The notes under the pieces: generated by a model
Databases searched by the model: none
What the model saw: the letters and a program-made list of their open reading frames with translations, nothing else
What the model was told of the DNA's origin: nothing
In this document: positions 30,014-42,294 of the stretch, in pieces
Position numbering within the stretch: the stretch's first letter is position 1
Layout of the letters: every line of letters begins with the position of its first letter
Made by a program: the position numbers and the translations under genes
Origin: Desulfuromonadaceae bacterium
Lineage (GTDB): Bacteria > Desulfobacterota > Desulfuromonadia > Geobacterales > Pseudopelobacteraceae
Assembly: GCA_028688955.1 (NCBI GenBank)
Contig: JAQTXD010000002.1
Coordinates: forward strand, 1-64,000
DNA: 64,000 bases
Direction: 5' to 3'

Positions 30014-31486
30014 ATGAAACCATTAATAGTCCTGTTTGCACTGCTGCTGGTGCCAATAACTGCGGTACCAACAATAGCCGCACAGGTGCGAGTATTCATG
30101 GGGGAGATCAACATTACGGGGGCACATAATCGCGATGAGTTGAAGACAACCATGCAGACGCTGTTAGCCTCCCGCCTGAGTGGTGACCGGGTTACCGTAG
30201 TTGGGAATGTAGCGGGGGCAGATGCAGTTATAAGCGCCACCTACATATCAATCGGCAAAATGTTCAGCATTGATGCAGTCGCGACACCGACAGCGGTTGG
30301 TAACACTGTTATCAGAGCGTTTGTCCAGGGCGACACCCAGGATGAGTTGATTCCGGCCGTCGGCAAACTGGCCGAAAAGCTTACCACAGAATTGGTCAAA
30401 TCATCCCATACTGCTCAACAGATTACTGCTGATACAACAGTCGCTAGTGCTGCCAAGACAAACGTAATGACAGCGGCAACCGGAGATTTTATCAAGCCAC
30501 GCGAGCTCGAAAAAGGTGCAGCCAATGGATGGATAAGCCAGCGCCTGAACGGTGCAGCCACTCTGATTGCGGTCGGCACAATCTTAAAGGACGGTAGTCG
30601 GGATATTTTTCTGGCAGAAGAAAGACGGCTTGCCTATTACCGTCAGGAAAAAGAAATGAAACTGGTGGCTGAGATGGAACTCAAACCCGCTGATAAAATC
30701 ATTTCTCTGGATACGATAACAGGCGGCGATGGTTCTCTCGATATATATCTGACGATAATCCGCTCAGGTGAATTATCATCACAAGTCTGGCGCGTCAAAG
30801 GTGATTCCCTGGTTATGGTCGCAGAGAAACTCCCCTACTACTTCCGCAGCACTGCTCTGTCCGGAGGGGCAAAGAAGCTCTATGCCCAGAGCATGGGACG
30901 CGACGATGATTTCTTTGGTGAAGTTGCCGAAGCAACTCGAGTCGGCGCTACCATTAATTTGAAGAATCCGCTCAAAATGCCACGCTTCGGGACAATCTAC
31001 AGTTTCAATCAGTTTCGCGACCGCGACGGCAAGACCTTTACTGCCGTCATTAATCCCGACGGTTACGTAATCGTATATGACGAACAGTTGAAAGAACTCT
31101 GGCGCAGTAATGACAAGTTCGGTGGTTCAGAATTGTTTTTCCAGAAAGAGGATGATGCGAATCAACGTGTGTCCGGTGACAGATTCCGGTGGATTTTCCA
31201 GAATCAACGCATCCAGGTCACATCAAAAGGTGAACTTCTGGTCGGCAAGAACGACGGCTTCTGGGTGCTGGGTAACGCCCGCTCGTACAAACGTGGTGCG
31301 GTTTACTGTCTGACATGGAACGGGTCAAGTCTTGAAGAGAAGTGGCGAACTCGCGAGACCCAGAACTATATGCCAGACTACTTTTTTGATGAAACCCGTA
31401 ATGAACTGCTATTTCTGCAGACAGTGCAACGACCAGGCATTTCAAATCGTGGAGCGTCATCGCTCTCTATCAAAAAAGTCGAGTAG
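30014..31486 (+). CDS. Secreted protein with FG-GAP/VCBS-like repeat region
   Basis: Signal peptide MKPLIVLFALLLVPITAVPTIAA; repeated beta segments (ISLDTITGGDGSLDIYLTIIRSGE). Confidence 0.6.
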   Translation: MKPLIVLFALLLVPITAVPTIAAQVRVFMGEINITGAHNRDELKTTMQTLLASRLSGDRVTVVGNVAGADAVISATYISIGKMFSIDAVATPTAVGNTVIRAFVQGDTQDELIPAVGKLAEKLTTELVKSSHTAQQITADTTVASAAKTNVMTAATGDFIKPRELEKGAANGWISQRLNGAATLIAVGTILKDGSRDIFLAEERRLAYYRQEKEMKLVAEMELKPADKIISLDTITGGDGSLDIYLTIIRSGELSSQVWRVKGDSLVMVAEKLPYYFRSTALSGGAKKLYAQSMGRDDDFFGEVAEATRVGATINLKNPLKMPRFGTIYSFNQFRDRDGKTFTAVINPDGYVIVYDEQLKELWRSNDKFGGSELFFQKEDDANQRVSGDRFRWIFQNQRIQVTSKGELLVGKNDGFWVLGNARSYKRGAVYCLTWNGSSLEEKWRTRETQNYMPDYFFDETRNELLFLQTVQRPGISNRGASSLSIKKVE

Positions 31487-31500
31487 CTGAATACCGAAGA

Positions 31501-31530
31501 CACATGGCGGGAGCGATCCCGCCATGTTTG
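31501..31530 (+). terminator. Intrinsic terminator-like hairpin
   Basis: ACATGGCGGGA-GCGA-TCCCGCCATGT. Confidence 0.7.
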
Positions 31531-31540
31531 TGGTCTTTCC

Positions 31541-31569
31541 TTTGACGATTGACAGGGACTGTGCTACAT
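31541..31569 (+). promoter_or_regulatory. Putative promoter for parAB
   Basis: TTGACG-17 nt-TACATT. Confidence 0.5.
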
Positions 31570-31630
31570 TCCCGCCACGCAAAACTCGAAGTACGATTTC
31601 AGAAGTATCCACTGAAAAGAGCCCAATCCC

Positions 31631-32413
31631 TTGAAATTACACTCAAAGATCATTTGTATCGCCAACCAGAAAGGCGGCGTCGGAAAAACAACTACTGCCG
31701 TCAACCTTGCAGCGTGCCTTGCTGCAGCTGAAAAGCCGACCCTGCTTGTCGACATTGACCCTCAGGGCAACGCCACCAGTGGAGTTGGAGTGGACAAGTC
31801 CACTCTCAAGCAAACAGTCTACGACACATTAATTAATGAGATTGATGCAAGCGGGTTGATTGTTGACACCGGACATCCGTTTCTGCATATCCTGCCGGCA
31901 AACTCTGATCTTGCCGGTGCGGAACTGGAATTGGCATCGGAGATTGGTCGTGAGCAACGGCTTAAATTTGTCCTCTCCTCACTGGTTGAGAAGTACAGCT
32001 ATATCATCATCGATTGCCCGCCATCATTAAATCTTCTGACCATCAATGCCATGACAGCAGCAGACTCAGTACTGATACCTCTTCAGTGCGAATTCTACGC
32101 TATGGAGGGTTTTTCACAGATACTGCGCACAATCAAATTGATCCAGAAGATGATTAATCCGCTTTTGAAGATAGAGGGTATTCTTTTAACCATGTACGAT
32201 GCCCGCAGCAACCTGGGAAAAGATGTTGCGGAAGAGATCCGTGCCCACTTCCCTGACCAGGTATTTGAGTCAATAATCCCCCGTAACGTACGATTAGCAG
32301 AGGCTCCCAGCCACGGTAAGCCGGTAATATATTATGATATCACCTCACGCGGGGCAGCCAGCTACCTGCAACTGGCACGTGAAATTATTCAGAGGGAGAA
32401 CCAGAATGGCTAG
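31631..32413 (+). CDS. parA: Chromosome partitioning ATPase ParA/Soj
   Basis: [54 protein letters not shown]. Confidence 0.95.
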   Translation: MKLHSKIICIANQKGGVGKTTTAVNLAACLAAAEKPTLLVDIDPQGNATSGVGVDKSTLKQTVYDTLINEIDASGLIVDTGHPFLHILPANSDLAGAELELASEIGREQRLKFVLSSLVEKYSYIIIDCPPSLNLLTINAMTAADSVLIPLQCEFYAMEGFSQILRTIKLIQKMINPLLKIEGILLTMYDARSNLGKDVAEEIRAHFPDQVFESIIPRNVRLAEAPSHGKPVIYYDITSRGAASYLQLAREIIQRENQNG

Positions 32414-33260
32414 AATTGGCGGCCTCGGCAAAGGGATGGCTGCGCTGTTGCACGTAACAGAAACGGTCGATGAGTCCAGGAATTATTTTGTGTGCCCGAT
32501 CGAAAAGATTCACCCGAACCGGAACCAGCCGCGGAAGCATTTTGCGGCTGACAAACTTGACGAACTGGCCGCTTCTATCCGCGAAAAGGGGATAATACAG
32601 CCGCTGGTTGTCACCCGGAAGGACGACGGTTATGAGATTATCGCCGGTGAACGCCGCTGGCGGGCTGCTCAAAAAGCTGGGCTTCATGAAATCCCGATTG
32701 TTATCCGTGAGGCGACACCGGATGCTGTAATGGAACTTGCGCTCATCGAGAACATTCAGCGGCAGGACCTGAATGCTATTGAAGAGGCCCAGGCATATCG
32801 TTCATTGGTTGAGCAATTCAGCATCTCGCAGGAAGATGTTGCTCGCAGGGTCGGAAAGAATCGCACAACAGTGACCAACTCACTCCGGCTCCTCAAGCTG
32901 CCTCATGAGATACAGCAGGACATCGTAGAGGAACGCCTCAGCATGGGACATGCACGTGCCCTGCTGTCACTTGACAGTAGCGAGCAGATTGAAAAAGCCC
33001 GCCACGAAATACTGCATCGACAGCTCAGCGTCCGGGCAACTGAAGAGCTCGTACGCAAACTCAAACTCAATCCCCATCCAATACCCGCCAAACGTTTGCA
33101 GCAACCCGACTTGCTGATGTCGTCACTCGAAGAGCAGCTGCAGAAGCGCTTCCAGTCACGTGTAGCAATTCGGAAAGTAGGTTCCAAAGGTGGCCGGCTT
33201 GAAATTCATTTCAGTGATTCGGATGAACTTACCCGCATAATTGACATGCTGGACATGTGA
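32406..33260 (+). CDS. parB: Chromosome partitioning protein ParB
   Basis: [59 protein letters not shown]. Confidence 0.95.
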   Translation: MARIGGLGKGMAALLHVTETVDESRNYFVCPIEKIHPNRNQPRKHFAADKLDELAASIREKGIIQPLVVTRKDDGYEIIAGERRWRAAQKAGLHEIPIVIREATPDAVMELALIENIQRQDLNAIEEAQAYRSLVEQFSISQEDVARRVGKNRTTVTNSLRLLKLPHEIQQDIVEERLSMGHARALLSLDSSEQIEKARHEILHRQLSVRATEELVRKLKLNPHPIPAKRLQQPDLLMSSLEEQLQKRFQSRVAIRKVGSKGGRLEIHFSDSDELTRIIDMLDM

Positions 33261-33394
33261 AACAAGAAAATTAAATACGCTGCTTCATTCATTTAACTTG
33301 ACATCGATTCGATAACTATGATAGTTACCCTCAGTTTTGAACCTGTATCTCGGTATACTGTATACAACTAAAGCATGCCTGCAAGGGGTAGGTC

Positions 33395-33820
33395 GTGATT
33401 GAATTAAATTTATCGTTCGTAATCCAGCTGATCAATTTCGGCATACTCGTCCTCGTACTTAACGTCTTTCTGTACAAACCGATCCGTAAGGTTCTGGCTG
33501 ACCGTCGTCAGGTAATCGATTCCGCCCGAGAAAAGACGGTTTCGGTTGATGCGGAAGTACAGAGTAAAATGGCCCAGTATGAGGCCCGTTTGAATGCGGC
33601 AAAGACTGAAGCAGGTGCCCGACGTGCAGATGCGCTGAAAGTGGCCCAGGCCGAAGAGACTGCAGTACTTGAAAAAGCGCGCAAACAGGCAACCGATTCA
33701 CTCGCTTCAATTCGTGAAAAAGTTGCTAAAGAAGCTGGTGAAGCGCGGGAACTGCTGAAAAAGCAGGCCGAGGTTCTGTCCGGTGACATTTGTGAGAAAA
33801 TCCTCGGGAGGAGCCTGTAG
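33395..33820 (+). CDS. ATP synthase Fo subunit b' (AtpX-like)
   Basis: Single N-terminal TM (IELNLSFVIQLINFGILVLVLNVFLYKPIRKVLADR) followed by long helix; GTG start. Confidence 0.85.
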   Translation: MIELNLSFVIQLINFGILVLVLNVFLYKPIRKVLADRRQVIDSAREKTVSVDAEVQSKMAQYEARLNAAKTEAGARRADALKVAQAEETAVLEKARKQATDSLASIREKVAKEAGEARELLKKQAEVLSGDICEKILGRSL

Positions 33821-34432
33821 ATGAATGTGGTATCCGATCGCACTAAAAAAATAATCATCACGCTGGCATATATGTCCGCACTTGTTCTGGTAGCTTCAGC
33901 AGGATTTGCATCTGAAGGGGGCGGCGGAGCACACCACCCTGACAGTGGTGCGCAGATGAAGGACTTTGGCTGGCGCGTACTTAACTTTGCTGTACTGCTT
34001 GGCATAATTATCTGGGCACTCAAAAAAGCTGATGTAAAAGGTTCGCTGGCAGCACGTCAGGTTGAAATTGCTGCAAGCCTGAAAGATGCCGAGGCAGCTC
34101 GTGATGCGGCGGAAGCAAAATTACGCGAGTACAGCACCAGGCTCGACCAGGCATCGAAGGAAATTGACGAACTTCACGCTGCGATTGTACGTGAAGGGGA
34201 GCAGGAAAAGAGCCGAATTATTGCAGAGGCAAATAATGCCGCAGCAAAAATAGTTGCCCAGGCAGCGCTCTCTGCTGAGCAGGAAACAGTAAAAGCCCGC
34301 AATGAACTGCGTGCAGAAGCGGCCAGGCTTGCAGTTGAAATTGCAACCGGCAAGCTGACGGGCGCTATTCAGAAAAGCGACCACGACCGATTTGTCGGTG
34401 AATATCTTGACAAGGTGGTACAGATCCAGTGA
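33821..34432 (+). CDS. atpF: ATP synthase Fo subunit b
   Basis: Signal/TM region, DFGWRVLNFAVLLGIIIWAL, long coiled helix; operon position. Confidence 0.9.
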   Translation: MNVVSDRTKKIIITLAYMSALVLVASAGFASEGGGGAHHPDSGAQMKDFGWRVLNFAVLLGIIIWALKKADVKGSLAARQVEIAASLKDAEAARDAAEAKLREYSTRLDQASKEIDELHAAIVREGEQEKSRIIAEANNAAAKIVAQAALSAEQETVKARNELRAEAARLAVEIATGKLTGAIQKSDHDRFVGEYLDKVVQIQ

Positions 34433-34971
34433 TCAATAACGCGCTTGCGAAACGATACGCCAAAGCACTCGTACAGCTTGGATCGGAAGGTGGCTTGATT
34501 GACCGCTTCCGTGATGAGCTTGCTGTAATTGACGGTATATTCAGCAGCAGTTCTGAACTGCGTGCGGCATTTGCTGACCCGGCTCTCACACAGATTCAGA
34601 AAAAGTCCATTATGAAAGAACTGGCTGAAAAGTCTGCCTGTTCGGAACTGGTGAGCAACTTTCTGATGCTGCTGGTTGACAAGAACCGCGTTGCGTTCCT
34701 CGGACAGATAGTCCAGACCTACGAAACATTAGCCGACGAATTTTCCGGCGTGATCCGTCCGTTGATAACAACGGCATTCCCGTTGGACAGTGTCCAGATA
34801 GCAGCAATTCAGGGCGCCCTAGAAAAGAAGAGCGGAAAAAAAGTTGTGCCGCAAATGGTGGTTGATGCTTCGCTGCTGGGTGGTGTCGTAACCCAGATTG
34901 GCGACATTGCCTACGATAACAGTGTCAGGACTCAGCTTAAACGGATTAAAGATATATTACAGAAGGGGTAG
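34429..34971 (+). CDS. atpH: ATP synthase F1 subunit delta
   Basis: [41 protein letters not shown]; 4-nt overlap with atpF. Confidence 0.93.
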   Translation: MINNALAKRYAKALVQLGSEGGLIDRFRDELAVIDGIFSSSSELRAAFADPALTQIQKKSIMKELAEKSACSELVSNFLMLLVDKNRVAFLGQIVQTYETLADEFSGVIRPLITTAFPLDSVQIAAIQGALEKKSGKKVVPQMVVDASLLGGVVTQIGDIAYDNSVRTQLKRIKDILQKG

Positions 34972-34979
34972 GAGCATCC

Positions 34980-36488
34980 ATGGAAATCAGAGCCGAAGAG
35001 ATCAGCGAGATTATCAAAAAACAGATCAAAGAGTATGGCAAAGAAGTTGAAGTGTCTGAAACCGGCACTATCATCTCAATCGGCGACGGTATTGCCCGTA
35101 TTCACGGCCTGGCTGGTGCCATGGCTGGCGAGTTGTTGGAGTTCCCCGGCGGCGTAACCGGTATGGTTCTCAACCTTGAGGAAGATAACGTCGGAGCGGC
35201 TATTCTCGGCGAATTCTCCGAGATCAAGGAAGGCGACACCGTCAAGAGAACCGGCCGCATTACCGAAGTCCCGGTAGGCGATGCTTTGATTGGTCGAGTT
35301 GTCAACGCAATCGGTCAGCCGATCGATGGCAAAGGCGCAATCAACACCAATAACTTTAGCAAGGTTGAGATCAAAGCCCCCGGTATTGTTGACCGTAAAT
35401 CGGTTCATCAGCCGATGGCTACCGGCCTTAAAGCTATTGACTCGATGGTACCGATCGGCCGTGGACAACGTGAGCTCATCATCGGCGACCGTCAAACCGG
35501 CAAGACCGCTGTTGCCATCGATACAATCATTAACCAGAAGGGTGGCGATGTTGTCTGTATCTACGTTGCTATCGGCCAGAAACGATCAACTGTTGCCCAG
35601 GTTGTATCAAAACTGACTGAGCATGGCGCTATGGATTACACCATAGTTGTTGCTGCAACCGCTTCCGAATCAGCACCGCTCCAGTTTATCGCGCCATATA
35701 CCGGCGTTACTATGGGTGAGTTTTTCCGTGACACTGGTAAACATGCCCTGATTATTTATGATGACCTTTCCAAGCAGGCTGTTGCCTATCGTCAGCTTTC
35801 GCTGCTGCTTCGCCGCCCACCAGGTCGTGAGGCATATCCGGGTGACGTTTTCTATCTGCACAGCCGCCTGCTGGAACGCGCCTGTAAATTGTCTGATGCA
35901 CGTGGTGCCGGTTCTTTAACCGCACTGCCGATCATTGAAACCCAGGCCGGCGACGTTTCGGCGTATATTCCTACAAACGTTATTTCAATTACTGACGGCC
36001 AGATTTATCTGGAGTCCGACCTTTTCTTCTCCGGCGTCCGTCCGGCTATTAACGTTGGTCTCTCGGTTTCCCGAGTCGGTGGTTCTGCACAGACAAAATC
36101 AATGAAGCAGGTTGCCGGTACCCTCCGTCTTGACCTTGCACAGTATCGCGAGATGGCAGCATTTGCACAGTTCGGATCCGATTTGGACAAAGCGACTCAA
36201 ATGCAGCTGGAGCGCGGTGTACGTCTTGTTGAGATTCTCAAGCAGCCTCAGTATCGTCCAATTCCGAACGAAAAGCAGGTTCTTGTTATCTTTGCCGCCA
36301 ATAATGGTTTCCTCGATGAGTATCCCGTGTCAGCACTTCGTAAGTACGAAACAGAACTCTATGCGTTCTTTGATAACCGTCAGGCCGAACTGCTTGCAGA
36401 ACTGCGCGACAAAAAGGCGATCGATGACGACATGAAAAGCAGAATCATTGCCGCAATGGGCCAGTTGAAGAAAGAATTTACCGCGTAA
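34980..36488 (+). CDS. atpA: ATP synthase F1 subunit alpha
   Basis: Walker [35 protein letters not shown]. Confidence 0.98.
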   Translation: MEIRAEEISEIIKKQIKEYGKEVEVSETGTIISIGDGIARIHGLAGAMAGELLEFPGGVTGMVLNLEEDNVGAAILGEFSEIKEGDTVKRTGRITEVPVGDALIGRVVNAIGQPIDGKGAINTNNFSKVEIKAPGIVDRKSVHQPMATGLKAIDSMVPIGRGQRELIIGDRQTGKTAVAIDTIINQKGGDVVCIYVAIGQKRSTVAQVVSKLTEHGAMDYTIVVAATASESAPLQFIAPYTGVTMGEFFRDTGKHALIIYDDLSKQAVAYRQLSLLLRRPPGREAYPGDVFYLHSRLLERACKLSDARGAGSLTALPIIETQAGDVSAYIPTNVISITDGQIYLESDLFFSGVRPAINVGLSVSRVGGSAQTKSMKQVAGTLRLDLAQYREMAAFAQFGSDLDKATQMQLERGVRLVEILKQPQYRPIPNEKQVLVIFAANNGFLDEYPVSALRKYETELYAFFDNRQAELLAELRDKKAIDDDMKSRIIAAMGQLKKEFTA

Positions 36489-36506
36489 TCAAGGACGGTT
36501 TGAGAT

Positions 36507-37373
36507 ATGGCAAGCCTTAAAAGCATTAAAAAACGGATCGTCTCCGTAAAAAATACGCGCCAGATAACCAAGGCCATGAAAATGGTTTCGGCGGCAAAAC
36601 TGCGCCGTGCCCAGGAAAATGTAGTTGCTGCTCGCCCGTATGCAAAAAAACTGGGTGAAGTGCTGCAGAACCTGTCGGCAAACCTTGAGGGCGATCTGCA
36701 CCCGCTACTTGAAAAACGCGAAGCAAAGAAACTTCTTCTGATTGTTCTTACTTCGGATCGTGGTCTCTGCGGTGGTTTCAACACCAACCTCTGCAAGGCT
36801 GCTGACCGTTATATCAAAGAAAAATCCGCTTCGTACGAGCAGATCAGCGTTATGACCGTCGGCCGTAAGGGCTATGAATTTCTGAAAAGCCGCTATACGG
36901 TATATAAAAACTTCGCCAACGTTCTGGCAAAGCCAAACTACCAGACAGCAGCGATGCTGGCCCAGGAAGTAATCGACGGCTTTGTGGCTGAAGAGTACGA
37001 CCAGGTTGAGCTTCTCTACAACTCATTCCGCACTGTCATGACACAGGATATAACCTTCCAGCAGATGTTGCCGGTGGTTCCTGAAAAAGCGGCTGAAACC
37101 GAAGAAACTCCGGTTGAATTCATTTATGAACCAACTGTTAAAGAATTACTCGCGGAGATACTGCCGAAGAACATCGAGGTTCAACTCTTCAAGGCTATGC
37201 TTGAAACAGTTGCCGGTGAACATGGCGCACGCATGACAGCTATGGACAGTGCATCAAAGAACGCCAACGAAATGATCGGCAAACTGACACTCCAGTACAA
37301 CCGTGCTCGTCAGGCCGCCATTACAACGGAGCTGATGGAAATCATCTCCGGTTCCGAATCAATTAAAGGTTAA
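36507..37373 (+). CDS. atpG: ATP synthase F1 subunit gamma
   Basis: [60 protein letters not shown]. Confidence 0.97.
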   Translation: MASLKSIKKRIVSVKNTRQITKAMKMVSAAKLRRAQENVVAARPYAKKLGEVLQNLSANLEGDLHPLLEKREAKKLLLIVLTSDRGLCGGFNTNLCKAADRYIKEKSASYEQISVMTVGRKGYEFLKSRYTVYKNFANVLAKPNYQTAAMLAQEVIDGFVAEEYDQVELLYNSFRTVMTQDITFQQMLPVVPEKAAETEETPVEFIYEPTVKELLAEILPKNIEVQLFKAMLETVAGEHGARMTAMDSASKNANEMIGKLTLQYNRARQAAITTELMEIISGSESIKG

Positions 37374-37396
37374 TACTTTTACGTAACACTATATGA

Positions 37397-38842
<1,446 letters not shown>

Positions 38843-38883
38843 TTAACCTTACGGGAGACGATCTCCCTAACAAGGAATGATAT

Positions 38884-39300
38884 ATGGCTGAAAAGATGAA
38901 ACTCGAAATAGTTACACCATATAAAAAAGTTGTTGAAACTGAGGTTGAGGAAGTCACTGCATCCGGAAGACTTGGTGAGTTCGGGGTATTACCCGGCCAT
39001 GCACCATTTTTGACATCGCTTAAAATCGGTGAACTTGCCTACAAAAACAATGGCGTTACTGAGCACATGTCCCTCAACTGGGGTTATTTTGAAGTTCAGG
39101 ACGACAAAATCATTGTTCTTGTAGAGACAGCAGAGACCGCAGCAGAGATCGATGTGGAGCGTGCCAAAGCCGCTCTTGGGCGTGCTGAGGAAGCTCTCAA
39201 AAAACTGACCCAGGAAGACAAACAACACAGAATTTATGAGTTGGCTCTTGAGCGTGCAATCATCCGCATGCAGGTAGCTGGTAAAGCCGTTCGTAAATAA
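38884..39300 (+). CDS. atpC: ATP synthase F1 subunit epsilon
   Basis: GEFGVLPGHAPFLTSLKIGEL, RAKAALGRAEEALK; operon position. Confidence 0.95.
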   Translation: MAEKMKLEIVTPYKKVVETEVEEVTASGRLGEFGVLPGHAPFLTSLKIGELAYKNNGVTEHMSLNWGYFEVQDDKIIVLVETAETAAEIDVERAKAALGRAEEALKKLTQEDKQHRIYELALERAIIRMQVAGKAVRK

Positions 39301-39326
39301 TTACCTGTTTATTTAATCAGCTTCAC

Positions 39327-39361
39327 AGAAAGAGCGGCAGATATGCCGCTCTTTCTCTTTT
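39327..39361 (+). terminator. Intrinsic terminator of the atp operon
   Basis: AGAAAGAGCGGCA-GATA-TGCCGCTCTTTCT then CTTTTT. Confidence 0.9.
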
Positions 39362-39462
39362 TATAATCATTATTCTCAACCATTTTTCTACATTTCATAC
39401 AAAACAGCACCTTTTGTGGTGCAAGAAGTTTGTGTCGCAGAGTAGTATTGTAGACATCCAGG

Positions 39463-39804
39463 TTGGATATGACTCTCACGTCTGAAGGAGATTTTGTGAA
39501 CGCAAAGGAATTGAGCCGAAAGATCAAGTCTAAAGAAAAGCCGTGCATTCTCGATGTTCGCAGTGGTTTTGAATTTACAAACGGGCACATTCCGGGCGCC
39601 ATTCATGCGCCATCCATGAAAATCCTGTTCAAAATGGTGCGCTTGCCAGAGGACAAGAATACGGAGCTGGTGGTCACCTGTGAACATGGCCCGAGAGCCC
39701 AGATAGCGCAGGGGATACTCGGCATGTACGGGTATCGCAACGTGACGCTTCTGGATGGACATATGGCCGGTTGGAGACATGCAGGACTTTCAATAGAAAA
39801 GTAG
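39463..39804 (+). CDS. Rhodanese-like domain protein
   Basis: CILDVRSGFEFTNGHIPGAIHAP; active-site loop CEHGPRAQ. Confidence 0.8.
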   Translation: MDMTLTSEGDFVNAKELSRKIKSKEKPCILDVRSGFEFTNGHIPGAIHAPSMKILFKMVRLPEDKNTELVVTCEHGPRAQIAQGILGMYGYRNVTLLDGHMAGWRHAGLSIEK

Positions 39805-39818
39805 TATGTATTGCCTTC

Positions 39819-39848
39819 TTGACACATATCAGCAGAAACTGGTATGGT
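39819..39848 (+). promoter_or_regulatory. Putative promoter upstream of DEAD-box helicase
   Basis: TTGACA-18 nt-TATGGT. Confidence 0.5.
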
Positions 39849-39888
39849 ACGAACACTACAATTGTCGTACCGGATAGCACGTTATTGC

Positions 39889-39917
39889 AAGCCCCGGAAA
39901 GCTCCGGGGCTTTTTTC
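39889..39917 (+). terminator. Intrinsic terminator/attenuator in the leader of the DEAD-box helicase gene
   Basis: AAGCCCCGGA-AAGC-TCCGGGGCTTTTTT, 25 nt before the helicase start codon. Confidence 0.75.
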
Positions 39918-39941
39918 GTACAAACAGAAAGAAGGAGTATC

Positions 39942-41282
39942 ATGGAGTTTCAAGAGTTTAATTTTCACCCCGTCATTGCAGCAAGTATCAAAGATGCCGG
40001 TTATTCTACACCGACCCCTATTCAGCAGCAATCAATTCCAACCGTTATGCAGGGCCGAGACGTTATGGGTCTGGCACAGACCGGTACCGGCAAAACAGCC
40101 GCTTTTGCGTTGCCGATCCTGAATCGCTTGATGGATGGTAAACGCGGAACTGTCCGTGCGCTTGTTGTGGCGCCAACCCGCGAACTGGCAGAGCAGATTA
40201 ACGGATCCTTTCTACAGTTAGGAAAACAGACCAGACTTAAAAGTGTCACTGTATATGGTGGTGTTAACGTCAATCCGCAGATCCAGGCCCTTAAAAACGG
40301 AGTGGATATAGTTGTCGCCTGCCCGGGACGCTTGCTTGACCATATCGGTCAAGGCACCATAAACCTCTCCTGCCTCGAAGTACTGGTACTTGATGAAGCC
40401 GATCAGATGTTTGATATGGGATTTCTTCCCGATATCCGCAAAATTCTGGGACATATTCCTGCTAAACGTCAGACGCTGTTATTCTCGGCAACAATGCCGC
40501 CCAGCATCAACAAACTGGCTCAGGATATATTGATAGATCCGGTAACGGTTCAGGTTGGTAACACAGCTCCACCAGTCACCGTATCTCACGCCTTGTATCC
40601 CGTCGAACAGCACCTGAAAACCGCCCTGCTACTGGAACTGCTGAAACATACCGATACTGACTCTGTACTGATATTTACACGCACAAAGCACCGTGCCAAG
40701 CGCTTGGGCGAACAGCTGGACAAAGCAGGATACAAAGCGGCATCTCTTCAGGGCAACCTGTCGCAGAATCGCCGTCAGGCCGCGCTGGACGGTTTCCGTG
40801 ACGGCAACTATCAGATTCTTGTAGCTACCGACATTGCCGCACGCGGCATCGATGTCTCGCAGATATCCCATGTTGTTAATTATGATATACCTGATACTCC
40901 TGAAGCCTATGTTCATCGCATAGGCCGAACCGGTCGCGCGGCGAAAAGCGGCGATGCATTTACGATGGTATGCAGCGAAGATACGGTCATGGTACGAACC
41001 ATCGAGAAAAAACTTGGTGCGCCGCTTCAGCGCCGCACCGTCGAAGGCTTTAACTACAGCATTCCGGCTCCAAAAAAGGATGCAGAGTTTGCCCGCCCGC
41101 CACGAGAACCACGTCCGACACGGAAACCTTCAGACGTAAAAAAAGGTTCTGAGGGGACGATAAACCCGTTTAAACCCGATCATCCTGGCAGCAAACCAGC
41201 CGGACGCCCCCTGCAGTCACGACCGGGGTCAGCAGGCGGTGCTCCAAAAACTGTCTTCAACAGTTCACGGCGAGGCAAATAG
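39942..41282 (+). CDS. DEAD-box ATP-dependent RNA helicase (RhlE-like)
   Basis: AQTGTGKTAAF, PTRELAEQI, VLDEADQMFDMGF, SATMP, HRIGRTGRA. Confidence 0.95.
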   Translation: MEFQEFNFHPVIAASIKDAGYSTPTPIQQQSIPTVMQGRDVMGLAQTGTGKTAAFALPILNRLMDGKRGTVRALVVAPTRELAEQINGSFLQLGKQTRLKSVTVYGGVNVNPQIQALKNGVDIVVACPGRLLDHIGQGTINLSCLEVLVLDEADQMFDMGFLPDIRKILGHIPAKRQTLLFSATMPPSINKLAQDILIDPVTVQVGNTAPPVTVSHALYPVEQHLKTALLLELLKHTDTDSVLIFTRTKHRAKRLGEQLDKAGYKAASLQGNLSQNRRQAALDGFRDGNYQILVATDIAARGIDVSQISHVVNYDIPDTPEAYVHRIGRTGRAAKSGDAFTMVCSEDTVMVRTIEKKLGAPLQRRTVEGFNYSIPAPKKDAEFARPPREPRPTRKPSDVKKGSEGTINPFKPDHPGSKPAGRPLQSRPGSAGGAPKTVFNSSRRGK

Positions 41283-41318
41283 GCAGGACCGATTTCTCTG
41301 TGCACAAGGAGAGATACC

Positions 41319-41999
41319 ATGCACATATATCCGTATCTGTACACACTATCCGGACTTATTGTCACTATTGTTTTTTTGGCTGCTGCCATGATGTTCCGCA
41401 GCATGTTCATGGCCACGAATGGAAAGAAAATAGAGCGTTATCAGAATCCTCGGGCTGCGCTTGTAGTGCTTGATATACAGGAAGGCTATTCCGGTACGGA
41501 TGGTCGCCAACCGGTAACCGCCCCACCCGCTAACGGCCTGATTGCCAACGTTAATCGACTGATCGATTTTGCGCCGCTGGCAGGCATGGAAGTCGCGTAT
41601 ATACGACAGGTTTTCAGCAACAACTTCTTTGTTCGACTGCATGGCGGCAGACGAGCGGGAAAGGTGATTGTCGACCGGCGTGTCAAACTGATCAATAACA
41701 ACGACTTTGAAAAGAACAGAACAGACGCCTTCTCAAATCGTGATTTTGAACAACTGCTGATACATAATCAGGTAAACGAACTGTACCTGACCGGAGTTGA
41801 TGCCGCCTACTGTGTCTACTTTACCGCACTCGGCGCACTGAACCGCGGCTACAAGGTCACTGTTGTTACAGATGCGGTTGCTTCCCGCAACAAAATGGAA
41901 AATGTACTGAAGCGGTATCAACGAAAAAATATTGGGATAATTACAAGCGGACAATTGATCAATCGTTCAGCCGTTCAGACACAAACCATAGCAAACTGA
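41319..41999 (+). CDS. Cysteine hydrolase / isochorismatase-like protein with N-terminal TM segment
   Basis: ALVVLDIQEGYSG, LYLTGVDAAYCVYFTALGALNRGYKVTVVTDAVAS. Confidence 0.8.
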   Translation: MHIYPYLYTLSGLIVTIVFLAAAMMFRSMFMATNGKKIERYQNPRAALVVLDIQEGYSGTDGRQPVTAPPANGLIANVNRLIDFAPLAGMEVAYIRQVFSNNFFVRLHGGRRAGKVIVDRRVKLINNNDFEKNRTDAFSNRDFEQLLIHNQVNELYLTGVDAAYCVYFTALGALNRGYKVTVVTDAVASRNKMENVLKRYQRKNIGIITSGQLINRSAVQTQTIAN

Positions 42000-42009
42000 A
42001 AAGAATCAC

Positions 42010-42038
42010 TTGACTAAACTGTGCCAATCAACTAAACT
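42010..42038 (+). promoter_or_regulatory. Putative promoter for the tandem riboswitch transcript
   Basis: TTGACT-17 nt-TAAACT, about 30 nt before the first aptamer. Confidence 0.5.
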
Positions 42039-42066
42039 GCCGCACTGTCAATGCAGACTGCAGAAC

Positions 42067-42151
42067 GATACACGATAATACTAAACCACCTGTGAAGGTG
42101 GGGCGGAAAGCCTACAGGGTCTCATCGAGATAGCCGGGATGCCGAAATATC
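42067..42151 (+). promoter_or_regulatory. GEMM-I class riboswitch aptamer, copy 1 (predicted 3',3'-cGAMP type)
   Basis: CACGATAATACTAAACCACCT-GTGA-AGGTGGGGCGGAAAGCCTACAGGGTCTC...GAGATAGCCGGGATGCCGAAATATC; P2 stem with GNRA loop; A at aligned position 20 (42080). Confidence 0.9.
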
Positions 42152-42183
42152 GAACAGATATCAGGCGGACCGGCTTCTTCTTT
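42132..42183 (+). terminator. Rho-independent expression platform of riboswitch copy 1
   Basis: AGCCGGGATGCC...GGCGGACCGGCT followed by TCTTCTTTT; overlaps the 3' part of the aptamer. Confidence 0.7.
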
Positions 42184-42209
42184 TCAGTTCCGCACTGAAT
42201 TTGCTGCAC

Positions 42210-42294
42210 GATACACGATAATACTAAACCATTCGCGAGAATGGGGCGGAAAGCCTACTGGGTCTCTTCGAGATAGCCGGGTTACCGAAATATC
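42210..42294 (+). promoter_or_regulatory. GEMM-I class riboswitch aptamer, copy 2 (predicted 3',3'-cGAMP type)
   Basis: CACGATAATACTAAACCATTC-GCGA-GAATGGGGCGGAAAGCCTACTGGGTCTC...GAGATAGCCGGGTTACCGAAATATC; P2 stem covaries with copy 1; A at aligned position 20 (42223). Confidence 0.92.

Noticed and set aside
33240-33395. Possible parS site near parAB
   Set aside because: Only a partial GTGAAACA-like match (ATGTGAAACAAG); no full TGTTTCACGTGAAACA palindrome seen in the region by eye
42067-42294. Direct repeat of about 140 nt considered as a mobile repeat or CRISPR-like unit
   Set aside because: Sequence and paired-stem covariation match GEMM riboswitch aptamers; only two copies and no spacer pattern
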